From Sulfuriroseicoccus oceanibius (lineage in GTDB: Bacteria > Verrucomicrobiota > Verrucomicrobiia > Verrucomicrobiales > SLCJ01): a DNA stretch of 64,000 bases. Below are positions 35,607 to 43,938 of the stretch, piece after piece. The stretch covers positions 744,001 to 808,000 of the forward strand of contig NZ_CP066776.1 of assembly GCF_010681825.2 (NCBI RefSeq), in the 5' to 3' direction. Each line of letters opens with the position of its first letter. The stretch's first letter is position 1. The notes beneath the pieces were generated by a model. That model made no database searches and was not told the origin of the DNA. It saw only the letters and a list, made by a program, of their open reading frames with translations. The translations under genes and the position numbers were made by a program.

Positions 35607-38018
35607 TTACAGTTGGGTCCAGCCGCCTTCGAGATCGGCGGCGTAGAGGCGCAGCCAGTGGTTGTCTACGAGTTCCTTGGCGGTGGGTTGGGAATCCAGT
35701 GCGGCGCGGACTTTGTCGGCCGGGGCATCCACGAAGACTTTGAGTGTTACTGGTTCGTGGACCCAGTTGGTGCCGTCGTGGATGGACTGGAGGGGGAGGC
35801 CGGATTTCAGGTCACCGCCATTGCCGAGCTGTACCCCGTGGGTGCCGTTGACATTGTGCAGGACTTTGTTGCCGCTGCCGAAGACCTGGTGGTTGGCGGT
35901 GGAGGCGTAGTACTGGAGGTTGATCCACGAGCCGACGACCATGGGACCGCCGAGGATGGCCTGGAGGACCGCGCCCTGTGGGTCATTTTCCGACTCGTAG
36001 TGGTGGAGGAACGCGCGGCCGCCGAGGTCGTGGTGTTTGTTGGTATCGCGGTGGGCGATGATGAACGCACCATTGCCGGCGAGTCCCCACTCGGGGCGGA
36101 CCTGCGACCAGTCATCGGTGCGCTCGGCGAGGGCGGCGGCGACTTTGGCTGGATCGGTCTCGGTGATTCCGAGTTGTGGTGCCCGCGCCACTTGGGCGTG
36201 GTTGCAGGCGGTCGCCAGCGATTGCTCGAGCCGGGCGACGTCGTCGCGGTGGCTGGCCGGGATTTGGTCGGGATCAAAGAGCGTGATGGTATCGGTGGTG
36301 GTGTCGTGGCGACCGGCGAGGAAGAGCGTGTCCTCCGGTAGGGCCATGCCATCTGCTGCGAGGGATTCGCGCACCGCGGGGTCGTTCATGATTTGGGCGG
36401 CGAGCTTGGCGTTGAAGTCGCCCGAGTGACCGCCGCAGGCACCGCATTGGAGGCCTGAGTCATAGGGGTTGTTTTTCGTGCTGGCGCCGTGGCCGCAGAG
36501 GACGACGAGGCGGGCGCTGTGGGCGTCGAGGTTGAGTGCGCGCACGAGTCCCTTGGCGAGTTCCGGTTGGTCTGCTTGCGGGATGCCGCAGGATTCGTGC
36601 TGCAGGTCCGTGCGCGGCGCGAGGTCGCTGTGGTGGTTGGGAGCTTTGCGCAGGAAGCCGTCGCGGAGCAGTGGCCAGCTGTAGTTCAAGCCACCGGCTT
36701 CGACGAAGCTGAAGCATGAGACGGCCGAGTCCTTGAAGGATTTGAAGACACCGCCGAGCGAGCGCTTGTTGTGGACCTTTTCCAGTTCGGTTTGCTCGTT
36801 GTCGGCAGGAGCTTCGCAGACTTCGTAGGGAGGTTGGACGATGACCGGGCAGTGGGTGGTGCCGTGTTGGCTACCGAATGCGCGCTTGGCAATTGGCATG
36901 CCGAAGAACCCTGCGTAGCCCATCGTCTCGATGGTCGAGTCGTGCTTTTCGATGGCGCGCCGCATCGGCTCCGAGCGGACGTCGATGCAGAAGACCAACT
37001 GGGCGCTGGCGCGGGTGGTCGGTGCGGCCGGGGTCTCGGTGGTGGACTTCAGTGTGGCGAGCAGAGAGTCCGCGTGGGTGAGTTCGAGAGCTTCCTGCCA
37101 CACAAGGTGGAGGAGCAGGCGCCGGTCGGCCTGGGCGTCGCGGACCAGGACTTGTTTGCGCCAGTAGGCCCGCAGGGTTGGGGTGTCGAACTGTTGGAGC
37201 AAGGCGACGTCGTAGGCGAGGCGGATGGCGAGCAGGGCGATCGCGCCGTCCTGGCTGATGCCTTCGCGTTTCCGGTATTCGAGGCAGGATGCCCAGCCTC
37301 CGACGCTGAGCAGCTCGCGGTGGAACCAATCCTCGGCTCCTTCGACCTTGGTGTCGGCGAGATCGGCGAGCTTTTCAATGGCAGCGAGTGGGTCTTGTGG
37401 CAGCGCTTGGACGAACTTGCGGAAGTGGTGGAGTCCGGCGAGCTCCGCGTTGCGGTCGATCGACGCGGCCTCCAGCCAGGCGCTGAAGAGGCTCTGGCCT
37501 TGCCACGGTTGGGTCCAGATTGCCTGGCCTTCGTCGAGGTAGGCGCCCATCCAGCGTGAGATTTCCTCGGTGATGGTGGCGGCCCAGCGGGACTGGTGGA
37601 TGCGGTCGATGGTGTCGGCGAACGTGCCGATGTGCGGGCTGGTTGGCTCGGCGGAGTAGAGCCAGGCTTCGAGTTCGTGGAGGGTGGGTGCGGTATCTCC
37701 TTCGTCGAGGACGAGCTGGCCGGTGCTCTCAAGGGCGGCAATCGCTTGCTCCAGTGAGGCTTCGGTGATTTGTCCATCGACGTATTTTCCGCGGAAGAAC
37801 GAGCGGTTGATGAGCATTCCGCCGGGTACTGCTTTTGCCATTCTGGCGGCGACCTGGGCGAAGCTTTCGCCGGTCATATTGAGGAATGGGTTCACCGCGA
37901 CGAAGTGCTTCAGCGGCCAGAGGGGCGGGATGCGGTTGGCTGCGGTCTGGGCGGCGGTGATCCACTTCGAGGTGGTGGCTTGTGCCGCGGTTTGTGGTGA
38001 TTTGGTTTGAACGGTCAT
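35607..38018 (-). CDS. dabA: Dissolved inorganic carbon uptake subunit DabA (DUF2309)
   Basis: The 803-residue protein matches DabA: FCIDVRSEPMRR gives C344 and D346, CGHGAST gives H510 and QCGACGG gives C525. The spacing resembles the beta-carbonic-anhydrase-like zinc site of the family. DabA on the inner face of the membrane hydrates CO2 vectorially, driven by ion flow through DabB, so bicarbonate accumulates. Also seen: PPLWPLKHFVAVNPFLNMTG, and WINLQYYASTANHQVFGSGNKVLHNVNG with GVQLGNGGDLKSGLP near the C-terminus. dabB lies upstream, separated by 331 bp holding a dispersed repeat. Confidence 0.95.
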   Translation of the reverse strand: MTVQTKSPQTAAQATTSKWITAAQTAANRIPPLWPLKHFVAVNPFLNMTGESFAQVAARMAKAVPGGMLINRSFFRGKYVDGQITEASLEQAIAALESTGQLVLDEGDTAPTLHELEAWLYSAEPTSPHIGTFADTIDRIHQSRWAATITEEISRWMGAYLDEGQAIWTQPWQGQSLFSAWLEAASIDRNAELAGLHHFRKFVQALPQDPLAAIEKLADLADTKVEGAEDWFHRELLSVGGWASCLEYRKREGISQDGAIALLAIRLAYDVALLQQFDTPTLRAYWRKQVLVRDAQADRRLLLHLVWQEALELTHADSLLATLKSTTETPAAPTTRASAQLVFCIDVRSEPMRRAIEKHDSTIETMGYAGFFGMPIAKRAFGSQHGTTHCPVIVQPPYEVCEAPADNEQTELEKVHNKRSLGGVFKSFKDSAVSCFSFVEAGGLNYSWPLLRDGFLRKAPNHHSDLAPRTDLQHESCGIPQADQPELAKGLVRALNLDAHSARLVVLCGHGASTKNNPYDSGLQCGACGGHSGDFNAKLAAQIMNDPAVRESLAADGMALPEDTLFLAGRHDTTTDTITLFDPDQIPASHRDDVARLEQSLATACNHAQVARAPQLGITETDPAKVAAALAERTDDWSQVRPEWGLAGNGAFIIAHRDTNKHHDLGGRAFLHHYESENDPQGAVLQAILGGPMVVGSWINLQYYASTANHQVFGSGNKVLHNVNGTHGVQLGNGGDLKSGLPLQSIHDGTNWVHEPVTLKVFVDAPADKVRAALDSQPTAKELVDNHWLRLYAADLEGGWTQL

Positions 38019-38349
38019 AGAGAGAATTGGTTTTGGGATGGATAGTGGCTGTGGGTGGTTGGGCGTGATTTCGTGGGGTGGTATGAGATTCGCTTTTAGC
38101 GATGGTTGGGAAGAGTCGGGGGTTAGGTGAATGGCACTATCTTAGGGTGTGTCGTCGTGTCGGGAGCGGCCATCGGGGAGGGTGCTGCGCCTTGGCGGTA
38201 TCGCACGCTCGGCCGGGGATTGGTGGGCCTATTTACCTAGGGTGGCGCTCGCCGGAGGCTCGCTGACGCCAGGCTGTTATGAGACGCGCTTTCAGCGCGG
38301 AATTGACGGCGATGGGGCTCAAGTAAGTGCCATTCGGGGCTGTGGATAT
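38019..38349. other. dabB-dabA spacer
   Basis: 331 bp, unusually long for subunits of one complex; mostly the dispersed repeat at 38150-38310. A weak new promoter for dabA cannot be excluded. Confidence 0.5.
38150..38310 (+). repeat. ~150-bp dispersed repeat (CACGCTCGGCCGG family), copy 2
   Basis: CGGCCATCGGGGAGG, ATCGCACGCTCGGCCGG, GGCGCTCGCCGGAGGCTCGC and GCTGTTATGAGA match copy 3 at 54245-54395 almost throughout, and copy 1 at 29452 more loosely. Confidence 0.85.
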
Positions 38350-39909
38350 TTAGGCGTGGGATTTCGGGTTGCTGATCGGGCGTACGAGGCGGGCGAAGAT
38401 GGTGCCGAGGTAGAAGCCGTTGGAGGCGTGGATGTAGAGGCGCTTGAGCGCTGGTGAGGCGGTGCCCGCTTGCAGTTGCGATTGGATCAGCAGGATTCCG
38501 AAGAGAAGGGATGGGATCAGCAGCAGGAGTGCCCAGTCGAAGATGCCCTGCGGCGCAGGCAGCTGCGGGAAGGTGGTGTCGTAGAGGTGGTGGACGCCTT
38601 GGTGGAGGGTCCAGACCATCGCTGCGACCCCGAGGCTGAGGGCGATGCCGCCGACGCGGGCGAGCCCGGTGAGCGGGGTGGACCAGGCGGTGGTGAGCAG
38701 TTGTGCCAGGCCGAGCCAGAGGATGGAGACGAGGATCCACTCACTGGCATGGAGCGGGGCGGACCCGTGGTTGGCGAGGATCAGCCCGGCGACCACCAGG
38801 GCCGACGAGGTCAGAGCCAGTAGCCAGGTGGCTTTTGCCGGTGTGGCTGGCTTGAGCGTGCGCTTGCCAGCGCGCTGGACGACTCCGCCGGTCGAGAGGA
38901 AGGCGTGTGCTTTGTAGAGCGAGTGGGCGACGAGGTGGAGCAGTGCCAGGCCGAAGGCGCCGAGTCCGCATTGCAGCATCAGGAAGCCCATTTGGGCGAT
39001 GGTCGACCAGGCGAGGGCGCGCTTGATGCTTGGCTGGGTGATCATGACGATCGAGCCGAAGACCGCGGTCAGTCCGCCGACGAGTGCCAGGCTGTTCATG
39101 GCGAACTCCGAGCTGACGACGAGCGGGCTGAAGCGCAGGATCAGGAAGGCTCCGGCGTTGATCACACCGGCGTGCATCAGAGCGGACACCGGAGTGGGGG
39201 CTTCCATGGTTTCAGGGAGCCAGCTGTGGAAGGGGAGCTGGGCGGATTTCATCAAGCCTCCGAGGACCAGCAGGATCGGGGTTGCTGCGTGGACCGGGGT
39301 TTCCGCGTGAAGGGCGATCAGCTGCGGGATTTCCCAGGTGCCATATTGAACCCAAAGGGTGACCAGAGCGGCCACCAGGCAGAGGCCGCCGAGGCGGCTG
39401 ATGAAGAACTTCTTGCGCGCCGCGAGCTGAGCTCCTTCGAGATGTGGGTAGAAGATGAGCAGGCGGTGGAGCGAGAGGCTGGTGGCGGCCCAGGCGGCGG
39501 TGAAGAGCAGCAGGTTGCCCGAGACGCAGAGGAGCTGGACTGCGGCGACGGTTTGCACCAGGTGGCGGACGAAGGTGGCTTGGCGCGGGTCACCAGCGAG
39601 GTGGTTGATGGTGTAGCGGCTGATGATCAGGGCGAGGAAGCTGACCATGGTGAGCAGCGTGACCGAGAGTCGGTCGAGGTAGAGGCTCAGCCCGAGACCG
39701 GAGTGGAGCGAGAGGGCCGCTGGGCCGGTGGCGAAGACCCAGCCAGTCACCGCGGCTGAGAGGAGCGCACCCGTCAGAGCCAGCGATGAGGCCCGGCGGG
39801 CGACGGTCTGGCCTTGGCCGCGGAAGAACGGGGTGAGGCTTGCGATGAGGAAGAGAAGAGCCGGTAGGAGGCCGGCGACAGCTAGGATTTCGGGTGAGGT
39901 CACGTTCAT
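38350..39909 (-). CDS. dabB: Dissolved inorganic carbon uptake subunit DabB (NuoL/MrpA-like)
   Basis: The 519-residue membrane protein is a proton-conducting transporter family member with about 13-14 hydrophobic segments and antiporter-type motifs (LPETMEAPTPVSALMHAGVINAGAFLILR; LAWSTIAQMGFLMLQCGLGAFGLALLHLVAHSLYKAHAFL). Single NuoL-like proteins next to DUF2309 proteins are DabB, which couples cation flow to DabA. It is transcribed away from a LysR gene. The only other Complex-I-like genes in the window are the Mrp subunits, so a NADH dehydrogenase role is unlikely. Confidence 0.93.
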   Translation of the reverse strand: MNVTSPEILAVAGLLPALLFLIASLTPFFRGQGQTVARRASSLALTGALLSAAVTGWVFATGPAALSLHSGLGLSLYLDRLSVTLLTMVSFLALIISRYTINHLAGDPRQATFVRHLVQTVAAVQLLCVSGNLLLFTAAWAATSLSLHRLLIFYPHLEGAQLAARKKFFISRLGGLCLVAALVTLWVQYGTWEIPQLIALHAETPVHAATPILLVLGGLMKSAQLPFHSWLPETMEAPTPVSALMHAGVINAGAFLILRFSPLVVSSEFAMNSLALVGGLTAVFGSIVMITQPSIKRALAWSTIAQMGFLMLQCGLGAFGLALLHLVAHSLYKAHAFLSTGGVVQRAGKRTLKPATPAKATWLLALTSSALVVAGLILANHGSAPLHASEWILVSILWLGLAQLLTTAWSTPLTGLARVGGIALSLGVAAMVWTLHQGVHHLYDTTFPQLPAPQGIFDWALLLLIPSLLFGILLIQSQLQAGTASPALKRLYIHASNGFYLGTIFARLVRPISNPKSHA

Positions 39910-39912
39910 GGG

Positions 39913-39931
39913 TCCTTTTATACGAAAAGGA
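39913..39931 (-). promoter_or_regulatory. Inverted repeat covering the dabB ribosome binding site
   Basis: TCCTTTT (39913-39919) and AAAAGGA (39925-39931) form a perfect 7-bp inverted repeat with a 5-nt loop. On the minus-strand mRNA the AAAAGGA closest to the dabB ATG is its Shine-Dalgarno sequence, so the hairpin could hide it. It may alternatively be an operator for the divergent LysR protein. Confidence 0.55.
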
Positions 39932-39992
39932 ATTCATGTTTTCTAATTGATTGATCTTCACCTTTCGTTCACTTTTTGAGAACGATTTACCT

Positions 39993-40883
39993 ATGGACCA
40001 GCTGAACTATCATCATTTGCGCTACTTCTATGCGATTGCCCGCGAAGGGAACCTGACGCGTGCGGCAGAGAAGTTGCGGGTATCGCAATCGGCGTTGAGT
40101 TCGCAGTTGCGAAAGTTGGAGGAGAGTTTGGGCGAGGCGTTGTTTGAGCGGGAGAACAAGCGGCTGGTGCTGACCGAGGCGGGGAAGATTGCGCTCGATT
40201 ATGCGGAGACGATTTTCAAAGCGGGACGCGAGTTGCAGGCGACGCTTGAGCAAGGGACGCGGCGCAAGCTGCAGGTGCTGCGGATTGGCGCGGTGGCGAC
40301 GTTGTCGCGCAACTTCCAGTTGGCATTTGTCGAGCCGTTGATTGACCAGCCGGGGGTGGAGATTGTGATCCGCTCTGGGACGCTTGGAGAGTTATTGAAG
40401 GGGTTGCAGCACCACACTTTAGACGTGGTTTTGGCCAACCAGGAGGTGCCGCGTGATGCGGAGCACGCGTGGCATTCGCATTTGCTCGACGAGCAGGGGG
40501 TGAGCCTGGTGGCTCGGCCGGATGTGGCGGGGGCGGCGTTTGAGTTCCCGGCTGGGTTGAATGGGGTGCCGGTGGTGTTGCCGACTTTGGAGAGTCAGAT
40601 CCGCCAGAGTTTTGAACTATTGCTGGCGCGGGAAGGGGTGCATCCGCAAGTGGTGGCGGAGGTGGACGATATGGCGATGCTGCGTCTGATGGCGCGGGAA
40701 TCGCGGGCGCATTGTCTGGTGCCGCGGGTGGTGGTGCAGGACGAACTGGAGGCAGGGCTGCTGGTGGAGCGGCACCGTTTTTCCGAAGTGCGCGAAGGGT
40801 TCTACGCGATCACGACCGAGCGCAGGTTCCCCAACGAGTTGGTGCGGATTTTGATCCAGTCGATGCTGGATGAGCGGCGGTGA
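39993..40883 (+). CDS. LysR-family regulator, divergent from dabBA
   Basis: The 296-residue regulator begins MDQLNYHHLRYFYAIAREGN, an NhaR-like HTH opening, with HTH SQSALSSQLRKLEESLG and effector domain LRIGAVATLSRNFQLAFV. It is divergent from dabB with an 83-bp shared region, the usual arrangement for control of an adjacent operon. NhaR responds to Na+; CbbR-type LysR proteins sense carbon metabolites. Which applies here is not readable. ATG 39993 gives the canonical N-terminus. Confidence 0.88.
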   Translation: MDQLNYHHLRYFYAIAREGNLTRAAEKLRVSQSALSSQLRKLEESLGEALFERENKRLVLTEAGKIALDYAETIFKAGRELQATLEQGTRRKLQVLRIGAVATLSRNFQLAFVEPLIDQPGVEIVIRSGTLGELLKGLQHHTLDVVLANQEVPRDAEHAWHSHLLDEQGVSLVARPDVAGAAFEFPAGLNGVPVVLPTLESQIRQSFELLLAREGVHPQVVAEVDDMAMLRLMARESRAHCLVPRVVVQDELEAGLLVERHRFSEVREGFYAITTERRFPNELVRILIQSMLDERR

Positions 40884-40889
40884 AATCCG

Positions 40890-41186
40890 TTAGGCGAGGA
40901 TTTCGAGCAGGGTGCCGATGGTGTGCTTGCTCTCCAGTGGATGGCGCAAGCGGCGTTCGCGGTTAATGGTGTAGCGGTTGCGGCGGCCGTCCTTTTGCAC
41001 GATGAGGACGCCGTCTTCCACCAGTTCTGCGAGGATGCGTTGGACAGCGCGGTAGGTGATCCCAACTTCAGTCGCCATGTCGGAGATCCGCATGTCGGGT
41101 TGGCGAGCCAATACGACCAGAATATGGAAGTGGTTGGTGAGGAATGTCCATTCCTTGGTCGGAGGCTCGTTGATCTTATCTGTCAT
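40890..41186 (-). CDS. Winged-helix transcriptional regulator
   Basis: The 98-residue protein is a single winged [57 protein letters not shown], similar to MarR/ArsR-like or helix-turn-helix type '[11 protein letters not shown]' regulators. There is no visible metal site. It is at the downstream end of the mrp operon on the same strand, convergent with the LysR gene (stop codons 6 nt apart). It could act on mrp or sbt genes. ATG 41186 is preceded by an inverted repeat that may be its operator. Confidence 0.8.
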   Translation of the reverse strand: MTDKINEPPTKEWTFLTNHFHILVVLARQPDMRISDMATEVGITYRAVQRILAELVEDGVLIVQKDGRRNRYTINRERRLRHPLESKHTIGTLLEILA

Positions 41187-41205
41187 CAGACCGGGAGTAT
41201 GATGC

Positions 41206-41234
41206 AACGCGTAACATGTTTCAAGAGACGCGTT
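41206..41234 (-). promoter_or_regulatory. Candidate operator upstream of the winged-helix gene
   Basis: AACGCGT (41206-41212) and ACGCGTT (41228-41234) are inverted with 15 nt between; inside is the palindrome AACATGTT (41213-41220). It lies 20-48 nt upstream of the ATG, in the 99-bp gap after mrpG. Confidence 0.55.
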
Positions 41235-41285
41235 TATCTGGTCGGATATTCTAGTGACAGAGGAGGAATTGGCAGGTGGAGGCGT

Positions 41286-41567
41286 CTATTGGTCCTTTTT
41301 CAGCAGCTGGGTGCTGATGCAGTGGCAGGCGAGAGGGGCGGTGAGGAAGACGAGCAGCACGGTGAGGATGCTGAGGATGGTGCCTGCCCAATCGCGGAAG
41401 AAGATGGCGGCGGCCGAGGCGAGGAGAATCACGCCGAGGGACGAGGCTTTGGTAGCCGCGTGGATGCGCGAGAAGGCATCGGGCATGCGGTAGAGGCCGA
41501 CCGAGGCGACGAGGAAGAAGAGGCTGCCGATGAGAGCGAAGCAGTGGGCGATCAATTCGAGAGTCAT
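41286..41567 (-). CDS. mrpG: Na+/H+ antiporter subunit MrpG
   Basis: The 93-residue membrane protein has three helices and the PhaG/MnhG pattern: GSLFFLVASVGLYRMPDAFSRIHAATKASSLGVILL. It is part of the MrpA-G complex. It overlaps mrpF by 4 nt (ATGA). Confidence 0.95.
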   Translation of the reverse strand: MTLELIAHCFALIGSLFFLVASVGLYRMPDAFSRIHAATKASSLGVILLASAAAIFFRDWAGTILSILTVLLVFLTAPLACHCISTQLLKKDQ

Positions 41568-41821
41568 GGCTTGGTCGATTGGTGTTTGATCAAACGGGAA
41601 AGGATGACCGTGGAGAGGAAGCCGAGTAGCGCCAGGATGAAGGCGAACTGGAGGTGGACGGAGCTGCGGTCATGGAGCGCGAGCAGGATGGCAAGCCCGA
41701 GCAACTGGAAGCCGGCGATGTCGATAACGATCACCTTGTCTTCTGGTGCGGGCGTGAAGAGCAGCCTCATCAAACTGATGAAGAGCGCCAGGGCGATGAT
41801 GACGGATGCGGTGGCGAGCAT
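41564..41821 (-). CDS. mrpF: Na+/H+ antiporter subunit MrpF
   Basis: The 85-residue protein has three predicted membrane segments, with the MnhF-type stretch VIVIDIAGFQLLGLAILLALHDRSSVHLQFAFILALLGFLSTVILSR. It follows mrpE after a 13-nt gap and overlaps mrpG. Confidence 0.94.
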   Translation of the reverse strand: MLATASVIIALALFISLMRLLFTPAPEDKVIVIDIAGFQLLGLAILLALHDRSSVHLQFAFILALLGFLSTVILSRLIKHQSTKP

Positions 41822-41834
41822 GGTTCTCTGGGCG

Positions 41835-42155
41835 TTAGATTGGCATTTTCTTTACGAACGACTCGTAATGGGTTTTGAGGTGCTCGATGGTCGACTCCGG
41901 GTTGTTGGCGCCATAGAGCGAATGGACGATGAGCGTGCGGCCTTCGTCGCGTTCGTCGATGGAGATGGTACCCGGGGTCATGCTGATGAGGCTGGCGAGA
42001 AGCAGGCGTTGCTTTGGTGTCAGCGGATCAATAGGGACGTGGAGCAGGATCGGGGCGAGTTTTTGGTGCGGGGCGATGACATCCCGCGCGACCATCAGCG
42101 TGCCCACGATGACCTCTTTCAGGTAGAAGAAAGGGAATAGGATGAGTTGTTTCAT
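41835..42155 (-). CDS. mrpE: Na+/H+ antiporter subunit MrpE, short form
   Basis: The 106-residue protein keeps the MnhE core: FFYLKEVIVGTLMVARDVIAP, LLASLISMTPGTISIDE and TLIVHSLYG. At 106 residues it is shorter than the ~160 typical of Bacillus MrpE: the first two membrane helices are missing and the frame starts close to the conserved YLKE region. Its ATG overlaps the mrpD stop (ATGA), so the short start is well supported. Confidence 0.9.
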   Translation of the reverse strand: MKQLILFPFFYLKEVIVGTLMVARDVIAPHQKLAPILLHVPIDPLTPKQRLLLASLISMTPGTISIDERDEGRTLIVHSLYGANNPESTIEHLKTHYESFVKKMPI

Positions 42156-43639
42156 AGTGGGGTGGAGAGGACTGCCTCGAGGTAGGTTTGCGGATCGATG
42201 AGGCCGTTGGCAGCGGTTTGGGCAATTTCGAAGAGCGGACCGGCAGCGAGACCGATGGCGATGGTGGTGAGACCCAGCACGGCGGAGGTCAGGTTGAGCA
42301 GTGGGTGGGGTTTTGCTTCACGTGGTTCGGCATCGCCCCAGAAGATGGCGCGCCAGATTTTGAGCATCGAGAAGACGGTGAGCAGGCCGACCAGGGCGAT
42401 GGCTGCGGCACCGATCCAGTCGCTGAGTTGCAGTGCCGAGTGGAGCAGGCTGAACTTGGCGAAGAATCCGGAGAGAGGTGGGATGCCGGCGAGCGACAGG
42501 GCCGGGATTGCGAAAAGGACGGCGATCACCGGGGAGGTCTTCATCACGCCGGATGTTTTGGAAAGATCCGAGCTGCCGGCGTGCGCCTCGACCAAGCCGG
42601 TGGCGAGGAAGAGGTTGGCTTTCACGATGATGTGGTGGCCGATGTAGAAGATGCCGGCGGCGAGAGCGAGCGGGCTGTAAATTGCCAGCGCGAGCGCCAT
42701 GTAGCCGACCTGGCTGATGATGTGAAACGAGAGGATGCGGCGCATTTCTCCCTGGCCGACCGCGCCGAGCACGCCACCGACCATGGTGACAACGGCGACG
42801 ACGAAGAGCACGTCCTGGTGAGGAAATGCGGTGCCGTCCGAGAAGACCATGCCGAAGACGCGGAAGAAGGCGTAGAGTCCGACCTTGGTGAGCAAGCCGG
42901 CAAAGAGCGCGGACAATGCGGGCGGGAGTTTGGGGTAGGCGGCGGGAAGCCAGAAGGCGAGAGGGATGAGTGCGGACTTGATGCCGAATGCCCCGAAGAG
43001 CAGCGCGGCCGAGCTGTTGATGAGGAACGAGGATTCTGCCTCGGAGAAGCGGACCCGGAGTTCGGCGAAGTTGAGGGTGCCGGTTTTGCCGTAGATGAGG
43101 CCGGCGGCGGCGAGGAAGAGCAACGAGGCGATCAAGTTGATCACGACATAGCGCCAGGCGGCGGCGTGGCCGTCTTCGCCACGGAGCAGAGCCATCAGGG
43201 CGAAGGACGAGAGCAGCAGCACTTCGAACCAAACGTAGAGGTTGAAGAGGTCGCCGGTGAGGAATGCTCCATTGGTGCCGAAGGACAGCGTCATCAGCAA
43301 TGGGTAGAGGAAGCGGCGGTGGTAGCTGGCGTCGAGGGTTTTGGCGCAGAAGATTACCGAAGCCACGATGACCAACTGGCACACGACCAGCATGATGGCG
43401 GCGAAGGTATCGGCTACCAGGGTGATGCCGAATGGCGCCTGCCAATCACCGGCGTGGATGGCGAAAACGTCACCGCTGCGGGTGGCCCACGCCAGCGAGA
43501 TCGATGCGGCGAGTGTGATGGCCGAGGCGGTGACCGCACTGGTCACGGCGAGCTTTGGTCGGGTACGGCTGGCGAGCGCCAGCAACGCCCCGATAAGCGG
43601 CGTGAGAAGAGCGATGAGGATGGAGGTCAGTGGGTTCAT
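42152..43639 (-). CDS. mrpD: Na+/H+ antiporter subunit MrpD
   Basis: The 495-residue protein is a NuoM/N-like subunit with ~14 helices: LFNLYVWFEVLLLSSFALMAL (helix with the key Glu), FGIKSALIPLAFWLPAAYPKLPPALSALFAGLLTKVGLYAFFR (Lys and Pro-kinked helix) and LSFHIISQVGYMALALAIY. It overlaps mrpC and mrpE by ATGA at both ends. Confidence 0.96.
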   Translation of the reverse strand: MNPLTSILIALLTPLIGALLALASRTRPKLAVTSAVTASAITLAASISLAWATRSGDVFAIHAGDWQAPFGITLVADTFAAIMLVVCQLVIVASVIFCAKTLDASYHRRFLYPLLMTLSFGTNGAFLTGDLFNLYVWFEVLLLSSFALMALLRGEDGHAAAWRYVVINLIASLLFLAAAGLIYGKTGTLNFAELRVRFSEAESSFLINSSAALLFGAFGIKSALIPLAFWLPAAYPKLPPALSALFAGLLTKVGLYAFFRVFGMVFSDGTAFPHQDVLFVVAVVTMVGGVLGAVGQGEMRRILSFHIISQVGYMALALAIYSPLALAAGIFYIGHHIIVKANLFLATGLVEAHAGSSDLSKTSGVMKTSPVIAVLFAIPALSLAGIPPLSGFFAKFSLLHSALQLSDWIGAAAIALVGLLTVFSMLKIWRAIFWGDAEPREAKPHPLLNLTSAVLGLTTIAIGLAAGPLFEIAQTAANGLIDPQTYLEAVLSTPL

Positions 43640-43938
43640 GCTTTGGACGAACGGGTAAGAAGCGTGAGCAGGAAGGCGAGGATGCCGAAGCCGATGACGA
43701 TGGCGGTCAGGACGAGGGCTTGAGGTAGTGGGTCGGCCATGGAGGCTGCGTTGGTGGCCTCATCGGTGAGCAGTGCGGGGGCGTTGTGTTTGAGCCCGCC
43801 GGAGGCGAAGATGATGAGGTTGCCGCCTTGGCTGATGAGGATGAGGCCGATTATGATGTCGATTTTGGCACCACCGAGCAGGCGGTAGATGCCCGCTCCG
43901 ATGAGCAATCCGGTGATGAGGGCGATTATGACTTGCAT
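43636..43938 (-). CDS. mrpC: Na+/H+ antiporter subunit MrpC
   Basis: The 100-residue NuoK-like protein has three helices with YRLLGGAKIDIIIGLILISQGGNLIIFASGG and DPLPQALVLTAIVIGFGILAFLLTLL, the MnhC signature. It overlaps mrpA by 13 nt and mrpD by 4 nt. Confidence 0.96.
   Translation of the reverse strand: MQVIIALITGLLIGAGIYRLLGGAKIDIIIGLILISQGGNLIIFASGGLKHNAPALLTDEATNAASMADPLPQALVLTAIVIGFGILAFLLTLLTRSSKA

Noticed and set aside
38350-39909. NuoL-like protein as part of respiratory Complex I
   Set aside because: It is paired with a DUF2309 protein and has no nuo neighbours; DabB is the better call.
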